Part shown: in pieces, positions 49,751-58,474 of the stretch
Position numbering within the stretch: position 1 is the first letter of the stretch
Layout: the number at the start of each line of letters is the position of its first letter
From: Halieaceae bacterium
GTDB taxonomy: Bacteria > Pseudomonadota > Gammaproteobacteria > Pseudomonadales > Halieaceae
DNA: 64,000 nucleotides
Reading direction: 5' to 3'
Assembly (NCBI GenBank): GCA_028280635.1
Contig: JANQLM010000043.1
Coordinates: forward strand, 62,001 to 126,000
The notes under the pieces: generated by a model
Seen by the model: only the letters and a program-made list of their open reading frames with translations
The model's database searches: none
What the model was told of the DNA's origin: nothing
Translations under genes and position numbers: made by a program

Positions 49751-51631
49751 ATGCCATCTAAACTTGATATCACACGACGCGATTTTCTCGGCGGTACCGC
49801 ACTGGCCCTGTCCGGTGCCGCACTGTCGCCGATGGAACTGCTGGCTGCCAGCCGGGCGAAGCAGCCTGGCTACTACCCCCCCGCACTGACCGGTCTGCGC
49901 GGCAGCCATCCGGGCTCTTTCGAGGTGGCCCACGAATTGGCGTGGGCGGGCAAGCACCCGGCCATCCCCAAACAGCAAACCGATGCCGACTACGACCTCG
50001 TGGTGGTGGGCGGCGGCATCTCCGGGCTGGCGGCCGCGTTTTTCTATCAACAGCGCAGCGAGGCGGACGTCCAAATCCTGGTACTGGACAACCACGACGA
50101 CTTCGGCGGCCATGCCAAGCGCAATGAGTTCAATGTCGATGGCCAGCACCTGGTAGGCTACGGCGGCAGCCAGAGCCTCGAAGCCCCAGGCAGTTACTCC
50201 GCCGTATCCAAAAAGCTGCTGCGGGACATCGCCATCGATCCGCAGCGTTTCTACCGGTATTACGATCAGGAGTTTTTCGAGAAGCGCGGCCTGGGGGCCG
50301 GTCTGCACTTCCCCGCCGCCAGCTATGGACGCGACGTGCTGGTAGCCAATCCCTTCGAAACCTTTGCGAGCGATGGTGTGGACGATTTGGCGGCCGTGGT
50401 TGCGCAGTTCCCCATTTCCGAGGCGGGAAAAGCCGCCGTGATTGAGCTCTATGCCGAACACCCGGACCCGCTGCCAAAGCTCAGCCGCAGGAAGAAGATC
50501 GCCTATTTGCAGAAGATCAGCTATGTCGATTACCTCCAGCAGCACGTCGGCACGCCGCTGGAGGTCACACGCATCTTCCGCGACGTACCACGGGGCATCA
50601 TGGGTGTGGGCTGGGAAGCGACATCGGCGCTGGAGGCCTATCGCTGGGGCCTGCCCGGATTCGACAGCCTGAACCTCGGTGAGCTTGAGTACAACTGGGC
50701 CGACTCGGACGAGCCCTACATCTTCCACTTCCCGGACGGCAATGCCGGCGTCACCCGCGCCCTTGTGCACAAACTGGTGCCGGACGCCCTGCCGGGCGAC
50801 AGCATGGAAGCCCAGGTGCTGGCACAGCTCGACTACGGCGCGCTCGATCGCCCCGGCGCTCCCACCCGGATTCGCCTCAACAGCACGGCGGTGGATATCC
50901 GTCATACCCCGGACCAGTCCGGCGTTGAAGTCACTTACGCCAGCGGGGGCAATAGTTACAAGGTGAGGGGCAAGCACGTGGTCTACGCGGGCTATCACGC
51001 CCTGTTGCCATCGGTCTGCGAAGGCCTGCCGGGGGATCAGGTGGCCGCCATCAAGAGCGTTACCAAGGTGCCGCTGGTCTACATCAACGTGGCACTGCGC
51101 AACTGGAAGGCCTTCAATGAGCTGGGTATCTACCACGTCGATGTGGCGCAGCCGCCGTTGATGCACTCCTTCGGCATGGACTTCCCGGTCAGCATGGGCG
51201 GCTACCAGTACACCCGATCCCCGGAGCAGCCGGTGGTGGTTCACGGCACCTACGTCCCCGCGGTGCCAGAGAGCGGGCTGTCCCCCATCGATCAGCACCG
51301 CCTGGGTCGCCGGCAGCTCTACGAGATGAGTTTCGCCGATTTCGAGGAGAAGATCGTCGAGCAGATGAGCGGTGCGCTGGGCGGTGGCGGCTTCGATGCC
51401 GAGCGTGATATCGCGGCTATCACCGTGAACCGGTGGCCTCACGGTTATGCCTATGAGTACAGCGAGCTGTTTGACGACCTCGACTTCGGCCCGGACTACG
51501 GTCCCCACCTGACAGCGCGGCGCCAGCTCGGGCGTATATCCATCGCCAACTCGGATGCCAGCGCCTATGCCTATGTTGACGGCGCCATCGACGCCGCCGA
51601 CCGGGCGGTGGACGAACAGCTCAAACTGTAG
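49751..51631 (+). CDS. Tat-exported FAD/NAD(P)-binding oxidoreductase, spermidine-dehydrogenase-like
   Basis: ATG 49751 gives 626 residues starting with a Tat signal (ITRRDFLGGTALALSGAALSP); the track start is upstream. YYPPALTGLRGSHPGSFEVAHELAWAGKHP, then VVVGGGISGLAAAFFYQQR (FAD site), HAKRNEFNVDGQHLVGYGGSQS, YAGYHALLPSVC, MSFADFEEKIVEQMSGALG and VNRWPHGYAYEYSEL follow the family I know as SpdH-type spermidine dehydrogenase. It would oxidise a polyamine or similar amine in the periplasm. Substrate assignment is tentative. Confidence 0.82.
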   Translation: MPSKLDITRRDFLGGTALALSGAALSPMELLAASRAKQPGYYPPALTGLRGSHPGSFEVAHELAWAGKHPAIPKQQTDADYDLVVVGGGISGLAAAFFYQQRSEADVQILVLDNHDDFGGHAKRNEFNVDGQHLVGYGGSQSLEAPGSYSAVSKKLLRDIAIDPQRFYRYYDQEFFEKRGLGAGLHFPAASYGRDVLVANPFETFASDGVDDLAAVVAQFPISEAGKAAVIELYAEHPDPLPKLSRRKKIAYLQKISYVDYLQQHVGTPLEVTRIFRDVPRGIMGVGWEATSALEAYRWGLPGFDSLNLGELEYNWADSDEPYIFHFPDGNAGVTRALVHKLVPDALPGDSMEAQVLAQLDYGALDRPGAPTRIRLNSTAVDIRHTPDQSGVEVTYASGGNSYKVRGKHVVYAGYHALLPSVCEGLPGDQVAAIKSVTKVPLVYINVALRNWKAFNELGIYHVDVAQPPLMHSFGMDFPVSMGGYQYTRSPEQPVVVHGTYVPAVPESGLSPIDQHRLGRRQLYEMSFADFEEKIVEQMSGALGGGGFDAERDIAAITVNRWPHGYAYEYSELFDDLDFGPDYGPHLTARRQLGRISIANSDASAYAYVDGAIDAADRAVDEQLKL

Positions 51632-51709
51632 GATTGCCCCTAGTTGTTACCCAGCGACCCCGGCGCGCAAGCGGTCTGCGCGCACAGAAGCCCGAAGCCC
51701 TGTTCAACA

Positions 51710-52606
51710 ATGCGGCGACGGGGGATCCCATGGGCCGGCAGATGGCGACGCCGACTGGCAGCAGGGTGTTTTTTGGCCTGCTCGCTGGCAGCCTGTGGCA
51801 ATGCCTACCGTTCACCCCCGCCCGAGCCGCCGCCGGACCTGATGGTGCTGTATGGCGTAGACCCTGAGTTTAAATCCCTCTACACCCTGGATACCCGGCT
51901 TGGGGTGCACACCTTGGTCGGTTCTCCCGGACCCGGCAGGCTGGAGGCGCCCGGCGCTATGGCCATTCGGCCGGACGACAGCGAGGTTTTTGTCTACAAC
52001 AACGCGGTCAGCGATGACGTTCGCCAGTACTGGGGGCTGGTGAATCTGGATCGCTGCTCCGGATTCGCGACCCGCATCGGCCCAAGCGCACAACCGCGCC
52101 TGAACATCTCCGCCATGGCGTTCTCCGCCGACGGGCAACTCCATGCGTTCGGCCATGAGGCCCTGGAAAGCGAGGGTCGGGGCAAGCTCTACAGGATCGA
52201 CCCGGCGAGCGGGAACTACGCCGTGGTGGCTGAAGTAAAAGGCAGCGCCCACTACCGCATCTCGGCCGCCGACTTTCACAGTGATGGTGACCTGTACGGT
52301 ATCGGCACTCTCGCAGAGGCCCCGGCACAGCGGAGTGAAGCTGAGATACAACTGCTCCTGATTATCGACCCGGCGACCGGCCGCCCCAGCATCGTGGGGG
52401 AAATCAACCCGGAGATCGGTTCCATCAGCGCCATCGCCTTTAAACCCTCCGGCAAGCTGCTGGCCGCCGGCGCCTATCGCCGCGGTGGCAAGATTCTGTT
52501 TGAAATTGATATCGCGACCGGCACGATCGCCGACGTTCGTCGCGCAACAGTGGCAGCCCGGGGCATGGGTTTCGGACGCCCGCTGCGCTGTCCGGGCACT
52601 GGCTGA
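51710..52606 (+). CDS. Predicted lipoprotein with beta-propeller-like repeats
   Basis: ATG 51710 gives 298 residues with a signal peptide ending in a lipobox (ACSLAAC). The mature part has repeated strand patterns (LMVLYGVDPEFKSLYTLDTRLGVHTLVGSPGPG; NISAMAFSADGQLHAFGHEA...LYRIDPASGNYAVVAEV; LLIIDPATGRPSIVGEINPEIGSISAIAFKPSGKLLAAG), typical of NHL or six-bladed propellers. It probably sits in the outer membrane facing the periplasm. It follows the Tat oxidase by about 80 bp and could assist it. Confidence 0.72.
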   Translation: MRRRGIPWAGRWRRRLAAGCFLACSLAACGNAYRSPPPEPPPDLMVLYGVDPEFKSLYTLDTRLGVHTLVGSPGPGRLEAPGAMAIRPDDSEVFVYNNAVSDDVRQYWGLVNLDRCSGFATRIGPSAQPRLNISAMAFSADGQLHAFGHEALESEGRGKLYRIDPASGNYAVVAEVKGSAHYRISAADFHSDGDLYGIGTLAEAPAQRSEAEIQLLLIIDPATGRPSIVGEINPEIGSISAIAFKPSGKLLAAGAYRRGGKILFEIDIATGTIADVRRATVAARGMGFGRPLRCPGTG

Positions 52607-52834
52607 CAGCCTGCCACACTCCCTCTGGCGTCACCCGGCGTCGTCCTCCCAGCACAGAAACACCATATTGTCGGCCCTGGCGTACATGGCCCGGTGGATG
52701 TGGTCGGCTTCACGCTCCCCGATACTATTTGCAAGCAGGTATCTCCGAGAATATACGCCCTATGCATCAGGACGAATTATTGCGTCGCGCACCCTAGCGT
52801 TAGCTGATGCCGACTAAAGTTCACTGGAAACGCC

Positions 52835-53713
52835 ATGGCCGCTGATCTCAAGACCCTGCTGCGCAACCCTGCCATCAACGAATGGCGGGTATTCTGGCTG
52901 GTCGCCGCGCCGATGGCGCTGTACATGGTCGTCGCCATGCTGCTGCGCGATATGGCCACTGCCGAGGGTGTCTCGGCCATGATCACCAGTTCAGTGCGCT
53001 GGTCCATCCCCTGGCTGTACCTCGCCTTTGTGGCCTCTTCGCTGGTGGTTCTTGTGCCCGGCGAGGCGAGTCGCTGGCTGCTGCGCAACCGGAAGATCAT
53101 GGGCCTGTGCTTCGCCATGGGCATGGCCTGGCAGATCAGCTTTATTGTCTGGCTGGTCACCGTGCACACCGACTATTACGTCAATGAAGTGTATGTGCTG
53201 CGTGACGTGATCGAGGGTTTGTTGGGCTACAGCTTTCTGCTGGCCATGACGGTCACCAGCTTCAAGCGTGGCCGCCAGCTCCTTACGCCGCAAACCAGGC
53301 ACTGGAAGCTGCTGCACAAGACCGGCATTTACTTCCTGTGGGCCTACGCCTTCAGCACCTACTGGTACTCGGTGTTCTACTACGACAACCCACACTGGGT
53401 GCACTACCTGTACTACTGGCTGGGCGTGGCGGCACTGAGCCTGCGCATTGCGGCCTGGGTACGCAAGCAGGCAGCGGGTGAAACCGCACAACCAGCGCTG
53501 GCTGCGCTGGGCTCTGTGGTTATCCTGTTCGGCGGTATTGGCGCGGCCACCGGCTCCCTCTGGGAAAGCCTGGCCCACAATAAGCTGGAGGGCATCACCT
53601 GGGCCATGTCGCTGGAGCTGTACATGCCCTACTGGCCGTTCATCCCCTACCTGCCCATGTTCGCCATCGCCGCGGGCGCCTACCTGCTGGTTCGCTCTCG
53701 GCGCAGTTCCTGA
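52835..53713 (+). CDS. Polytopic membrane protein, possibly ferric-reductase-like fold
   Basis: 292 residues with about eight hydrophobic segments. The pattern SRWLLRNRKIMGLCFAMGMAWQISFIVWL ... LLAMTVTSFKRGRQLLTPQTRHWKLLHKTGIYFLWAYAF recalls the MsrQ/YedZ ferric-reductase-like domain (R-x-LG...; W-K-x-LH). Haem-ligand histidines are only partly present (HWKLLHK has one, and the earlier position is Gln). It could pass electrons to or from the neighbouring oxidase, but this is inference. Confidence 0.6.
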   Translation: MAADLKTLLRNPAINEWRVFWLVAAPMALYMVVAMLLRDMATAEGVSAMITSSVRWSIPWLYLAFVASSLVVLVPGEASRWLLRNRKIMGLCFAMGMAWQISFIVWLVTVHTDYYVNEVYVLRDVIEGLLGYSFLLAMTVTSFKRGRQLLTPQTRHWKLLHKTGIYFLWAYAFSTYWYSVFYYDNPHWVHYLYYWLGVAALSLRIAAWVRKQAAGETAQPALAALGSVVILFGGIGAATGSLWESLAHNKLEGITWAMSLELYMPYWPFIPYLPMFAIAAGAYLLVRSRRSS

Positions 53714-53714
53714 A

Positions 53715-54938
53715 TCAGGAGGCATCCGCCAGCGCCGGTATCTGCTGGCGCAGCCGCAGGTACATAAAGCCGTAGATACCCATGGCAATCAGCGTAACGC
53801 CGGCGCACATGATGAATACACCGCCGTAGCCAAAGCCCATGGCGAGGATGGTCGCGGAGAGATTGGGCCCGATGATCTGCCCCAGTCCCTGGGCGCCAGG
53901 CATAAGCGCGGCGAAGCGACCCGAGTGATCGACATTGGCCACCGTCGACATCTGGTAGACGTCGACAAACACCCACAGGAAGTTGAAGCTGAACAGGCTG
54001 ATCACCAGCTTGGTATTGTCGATGCCGTTGTACAGCATGCCGACCACCATCGCCTGAATCAGCAGGGTCAGCAGCAGCGGTCGCGCCAACCCCCAGCGAT
54101 TGCTAATCAATGTGGCCACCAGGCAGCCCAAAATGGAACAGAAAGAGGTCCACACCAGCACCTGGCTGGTCCAGTCGGGGGTGGCCTCGGAAGCCAGGCT
54201 CGCCAGTTCGATATAGGTCCAGTAGCCGCCGATATTGATGTAACTGGCGAGGATGGCCGCCAACACCAGCCAGGGCACCCAGGCAGGCACGTGGCGGTGC
54301 TCGGTGTGATGACCGCCACCGGCGTCCTCGATATCCAGGGCCACATCCAGGGTCTTGTCCAGGGGCCGCGCCGGCAGCCAGGACAGAAAACCCAGCCCGA
54401 CCATATAACAGCCGATAAACGCCAGGTAGATTTCGTTCATGCTGAGCCGCGGCAGTACATGCAGCTCTCCGGCCTGGGAAAAGGCGAAGCAAAACAACAT
54501 CAGGTTGTAGGCGCGGGCAGGTTTTGAGCTCGCCCCCAGGGTAGCGACAGCCACCGCCGTGTAAAAACCACTGCCGACACCGGCGATGAAACGCAGCCAC
54601 AACACGCCCTGGTAGTCGACCACCGTCATACACAGGGCATTGGCGCCAATCGCAAGCCCTGCGCCCAGCAGGACGATGCCGCGCCGATTCCAGCGACCGA
54701 CAATGACCGCCGTGATGACGGCCCCCAGTGATAGGCCGCCCAGGTCGGCACCTGCCACCCGGCCCACCTGCACCTCAGTGAATCCCAACTGGGTTACCCA
54801 GGCCGTACTGATCACCGGGATGCCCACCAGCACGCCGTAGCCCACCAGGGTCATATAGAGGGCGAGCACCATGGACTTCCAACCATCGAATACCGTCTTT
54901 TCATGCACCAGTTCGGCGCTGGCGGTCGTCACTGACAT
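53715..54938 (-). CDS. MFS transporter
   Basis: 407 residues with 12 predicted membrane helices. The family loop motif appears as GGLSLGAVITAVIVGRWNRRGIVL, and helix 4 has RFIAGVGSGFYTAVAVATLG. A His/Asp-rich central loop (DIEDAGGGHHTEHRHVPAWVP) separates the halves. It is the last gene of the unit symporter-FAD paralog 4-MFS, six bases behind the FAD gene, so it probably moves the substrate or product of that enzyme. Confidence 0.88.
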   Translation of the reverse strand: MSVTTASAELVHEKTVFDGWKSMVLALYMTLVGYGVLVGIPVISTAWVTQLGFTEVQVGRVAGADLGGLSLGAVITAVIVGRWNRRGIVLLGAGLAIGANALCMTVVDYQGVLWLRFIAGVGSGFYTAVAVATLGASSKPARAYNLMLFCFAFSQAGELHVLPRLSMNEIYLAFIGCYMVGLGFLSWLPARPLDKTLDVALDIEDAGGGHHTEHRHVPAWVPWLVLAAILASYINIGGYWTYIELASLASEATPDWTSQVLVWTSFCSILGCLVATLISNRWGLARPLLLTLLIQAMVVGMLYNGIDNTKLVISLFSFNFLWVFVDVYQMSTVANVDHSGRFAALMPGAQGLGQIIGPNLSATILAMGFGYGGVFIMCAGVTLIAMGIYGFMYLRLRQQIPALADAS

Positions 54939-54944
54939 TGAGAC

Positions 54945-56534
54945 TTACCGGTCGGAGAGAATACGTTTGGCGGCATTGTGCCCGGGCGCGCCGGTGACAC
55001 CGCCGCCGGGGTGAGCGCCGGAGCCGCACAGGTAGAGGCCCGGAACCGGGGTGGCGTACTGGGCCGCCTCCGGGTGTGGCCGCATGCTGAAAAGCTGGTC
55101 GGGCTCCAGCCGGCCATGGCAGATGTCGCCACGGGTCATGCCAAAGGTACGCTCGATATCCAGCGGCGTCAGGCACTGGGCGTGTTCAAGAATCTCCGGG
55201 AGATTGGGAATCAAGCGCTGCACCCAGGCGAGGATGTCGCTGACCACCCGTGGCTTCTCCTCATCCCACTGCCTGCCATCGGCCAGCTCGTAGGGCATGT
55301 ACTTGCAAAGCAGGCTCATGACGTGGGTGCCGGGGGCGTCAGTGAGGCCGTCGTCCAGGGAGCTGGGGATGATGGCCTCGATGATCGGCGGTAGGGCCGG
55401 CACTCCGGCGCGGGAGGAGCGGTAGGCCTGCTCGACGTGATCCTTGCTCTCGATAATGGTGATGCTGGCGCGGTGCTGGGGCCCGATCTCGGCGCCGGGC
55501 AGCGCGGCAAACTCCGGCAGGCCCTTCAGGGCAAGGTTCATGCGCAGGGAGGCTGACTCCTGGCGGAAGGCGCTGATATCCCGGGCAAAGCGCTCGGGCA
55601 GATGCTCTGCGCCCAGCAGTTTCAGGAAGGTGCGATTCGGGTCCGTGTTGGCGGCAACCACCGGCGCCTTCACTTCTTCGCCGTCTGCCAGGCGCACGCC
55701 CGTGACCTTGCCGGCTTCGAGCAGGATCTTCTCAACACCCACGCCGGTGCGAATCTCCACGCCCTTGTCCCGGGCGGAGGCAGCCATGGCCTGGGTAATG
55801 GCGCCCATGCCGCCGCGCACAATGCCCCAGCCCCCCTTGCGGCCGTCGATCTCACCAACGGCGTGATGCAACATCGACAGGCTGGCCCCCGGCTGCTGCA
55901 GGGAGGCGTAGTTGGCGGGCAGGATATGCGCTGCCACCATGGACTTGACCTTCTCACTCTCGAACCAGCGTTCGATGATGGTGTCCGGCGCGCCAACGAA
56001 GAACTGCATCAGGCGCCAGCGCGCATCCTCGTCGAGCCTGTAGACATCAAAGCCCAGCTTCACCGCGCTCAGCAGGTCGGTGACGCCACCTCCGGAGAGC
56101 TTCGGCGGCGTCTTCAGCCACTGTTTGGCGAGAATATCGCCGACCTTCTCGACGGTTTCATCAAAGGCCAGATAGGCGTCGTAATCGACCTGGGAGAACT
56201 TGGCGAACTGTGCCCGGTCGTGGGCCTCATCGCCGTTCAGCAACAGGTAGTCACCGCTGGAATCCAGATACAGGGAATTGCCCAACAGCATGGGCTCGTA
56301 GCCGTAGCTTTCCAGTGCCAGGTCTGCCACCACTTCAGGACGCAGCAGGCTGACCACGTAGCTGGCCAGGGAGTTGCGATAGCCCGGGTGAAACTCTTCG
56401 GTCACCGCGGCGCCGCCGACCACGTCGCGGCGCTCCAGCACGCAGACCTTCATGCCACCCATAGCGAGGTAGTTGGCGGTGGTGAGGCCGTTGTGGCCGG
56501 CGCCGATCACAATGGCGTCAAAGCCCTGGTTCAT
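54945..56534 (-). CDS. PYROXD2/CrtI-like FAD-dependent oxidoreductase (paralog 4)
   Basis: ATG 56534 gives 529 residues. It overlaps the symporter stop (ATGA); the track start lies inside the symporter. FAD motif AIVIGAGHNGLTTANYLAMGGMKVCVLERRDVVGGAAVTEEFHPGYRNSLASYVVSLLRPEV; middle GASLSMLHHAVGEIDGRKGGWGIVRGGMGAITQAMA; C-terminal LYLCGSGAHPGGGVTGAPGHNAAKRIL. Closest to paralog 3. Located between a symporter and an MFS transporter. Confidence 0.89.
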   Translation of the reverse strand: MNQGFDAIVIGAGHNGLTTANYLAMGGMKVCVLERRDVVGGAAVTEEFHPGYRNSLASYVVSLLRPEVVADLALESYGYEPMLLGNSLYLDSSGDYLLLNGDEAHDRAQFAKFSQVDYDAYLAFDETVEKVGDILAKQWLKTPPKLSGGGVTDLLSAVKLGFDVYRLDEDARWRLMQFFVGAPDTIIERWFESEKVKSMVAAHILPANYASLQQPGASLSMLHHAVGEIDGRKGGWGIVRGGMGAITQAMAASARDKGVEIRTGVGVEKILLEAGKVTGVRLADGEEVKAPVVAANTDPNRTFLKLLGAEHLPERFARDISAFRQESASLRMNLALKGLPEFAALPGAEIGPQHRASITIIESKDHVEQAYRSSRAGVPALPPIIEAIIPSSLDDGLTDAPGTHVMSLLCKYMPYELADGRQWDEEKPRVVSDILAWVQRLIPNLPEILEHAQCLTPLDIERTFGMTRGDICHGRLEPDQLFSMRPHPEAAQYATPVPGLYLCGSGAHPGGGVTGAPGHNAAKRILSDR

Positions 56535-58288
56535 AGCGCAGTTCCAGTTTGGGCCACAGGCGCGCGCGGCACCCCGTAGCGATGTCGAATCACCCGCGCC
56601 GCGATCAGGCCGAGCGAGATATAGATGACCGGCGTGGTGAGGGAAATGATCACCTCCCCGGTAGTCCAGTTGAGTGAGCCGTCCGCCAATAGCTGGCCGG
56701 TGGCGCGCTGGTAGGGAATGACGTAGAAGTTGATCATCAGCACCGGGATCAGGCAGCCGTAGCCAATCAGGCACCAGGGGGCGAACAGCGTCAGCCGGGT
56801 CTTGCCGGCATCCCGGTCTTCCGACGGCACCTGGTGCAGGCGTTGACGGTATTCTCGCTCTGCGCCGCTAACCTCGCCCCGCGCCGACAGCCACAGGATC
56901 ACAGCAATCGCCAGACCGGCGCCGATGACCACCGGCGGCAACAGGTAGGGCCAGGTGATGATTCCCGCGTACTCCAGCGCCGACGGGATCACGTTGCCCA
57001 GGAAGCCCACGGTCATGCCCCAGAAAGCCGCCTGGCCGGTGATACGGTCACTCCAGACACTCATCAGGGCCACCGGCCCCCAGGACGAGGCGAACACCGT
57101 GCCGATAAACAGCATCAGCCAGAACACATTGGGCGGGAAGACAAGGCTCAGGGCCAGGGCAGACAGGCCCGTGGCCCCCATCACCCAGCGGGTGAAGGAG
57201 AGGCTGCGCTCGTCGCCATGACCCATGATGTCGTTGCTGACGCTGAAGCCCACCAGCGACAGGAAAGTGGAGGCCGAAGACAGGGCTGCCGCCATGATGC
57301 CGGCAATCAACAGGGCGCCAAGAAACTCGGGTACCAGGTGGCGGGCCGCCCAAAGAACTACCGTCTCCGAAGGGGAAATCTCGCTGTTGGCGAGGTTGAT
57401 CAGGCCGCCCACGCCATAAATCAGGATCTGCATAATGATCACCGCGAAGCAGGCATAGATCGCCGCCCGCAACACCACGTGCTCGTCCCGCGCCATCAGG
57501 TGACGGCTGGCCTGCCAGGGGCTGACCGCGTAGACAACCCCCCAGGCCATGTCGATCACTACCGCCCATATCAGGTAGTCAAAAGGCGTGGGCCAGTAGG
57601 TGTCCGGGCCTACCGTACCGTGCCAGCTGGCGATATCGGGCTTGCTCTCCAGCCGCGTCATATCCGCGATCGCCGCAGGCACACCACCAAAACCGTCCAC
57701 CACATACCCGACAAACAGCACGGTGGCGAAGCTAAACAGCAGGAACATCAGGGTGTCGGTGAGGATAACGCCGCGGGAGCCGGCGTAGAGGGTGAAAAGG
57801 GTATAGCCGAGCCAGGTGAGCACCAGGCTCTCCCCGTAGCTCAGCGGCATCAGCTCCGAGAGCAGGATGGCAGCGCCCTGGGTCACCACCAGCAGGTAGC
57901 CGCCCAGGCCGAGGATGATGGTGACGCCCGCCGCCTTCTGCACCCGCGGGTCGTCAAAGCGCTGCCCGAAATAGTCGGCCACCGTCGGTGCCCGGGACCG
58001 GCGCAGGTAGGTGCCGAACAACAGGGCACCGTAGATGTATCCGATCACGGCGATGCCCGGGAACAGCAGGTAGGGCCCCATCTGCCCGTCGTAGGTGAAA
58101 CCCGCCTCTCCCAGGAAGATGGAGGTGCTGAATACGCTGGCGACCAGGCTGCCGACAATCAGCAGAGTGGGCGCCTGGCGTCCCGCCACGTAGTAGTCAT
58201 CGAGGTTCTTGATGCCGCGCCCGGACCAGGTGCCGACTGCTACAAACAGCAGTACGCTCAGCCCCACGGTCCAGGTATAGATGTCCAT
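56531..58288 (-). CDS. Sodium:solute symporter (SSS family)
   Basis: ATG 58288 (MDIYTWTVGLSVLLFVAVGTWSGRGIKNLDDYYVAGRQAPT) gives 585 residues with about 14 helices. Family motifs are present: GRQAPTLLIVGSLVASVFSTSIFLGEAGFTYDGQMGPYLLFPGIA, TQGAAILLSELMPL, GIMAAALSSASTFLSLVGFSVSNDIMGH (sodium-site serines) and PVALMSVWSDRIT. SSS carriers take up organic solutes such as betaines, polyamines, choline or carboxylates with sodium. The pairing with FAD paralog 4 suggests it imports that enzyme's substrate. Confidence 0.9.
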   Translation of the reverse strand: MDIYTWTVGLSVLLFVAVGTWSGRGIKNLDDYYVAGRQAPTLLIVGSLVASVFSTSIFLGEAGFTYDGQMGPYLLFPGIAVIGYIYGALLFGTYLRRSRAPTVADYFGQRFDDPRVQKAAGVTIILGLGGYLLVVTQGAAILLSELMPLSYGESLVLTWLGYTLFTLYAGSRGVILTDTLMFLLFSFATVLFVGYVVDGFGGVPAAIADMTRLESKPDIASWHGTVGPDTYWPTPFDYLIWAVVIDMAWGVVYAVSPWQASRHLMARDEHVVLRAAIYACFAVIIMQILIYGVGGLINLANSEISPSETVVLWAARHLVPEFLGALLIAGIMAAALSSASTFLSLVGFSVSNDIMGHGDERSLSFTRWVMGATGLSALALSLVFPPNVFWLMLFIGTVFASSWGPVALMSVWSDRITGQAAFWGMTVGFLGNVIPSALEYAGIITWPYLLPPVVIGAGLAIAVILWLSARGEVSGAEREYRQRLHQVPSEDRDAGKTRLTLFAPWCLIGYGCLIPVLMINFYVIPYQRATGQLLADGSLNWTTGEVIISLTTPVIYISLGLIAARVIRHRYGVPRAPVAQTGTAL

Positions 58289-58474
58289 CAGCAGTGACAG
58301 TGGCTGTAATCGTGGATATCGCCACTGACGCGGAAGCGCACTGCCCGGCATCCACAGTGTCCTTCAATCATCACCCGCCTCCCCCAAACGCCTGATCATA
58401 CCGCCGCCGCGGGCGGCAGGTGTCCCGCCCTATAGGGGTAGAAAGGCATGCGACTGGCTGTCGGGTGGCCCTGC

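Noticed and set aside
49712-51508. 598-aa minus-strand ORF opposite the Tat oxidase
   Set aside because: No start with a ribosome site and no motifs; a mirror frame of a high-GC gene whose plus-strand translation has a Tat signal and FAD motif.
56834-58297. 487-aa plus-strand ORF opposite the symporter
   Set aside because: Low-complexity Gln/His/Arg shadow; the minus-strand frame has SSS motifs and about 14 helices.
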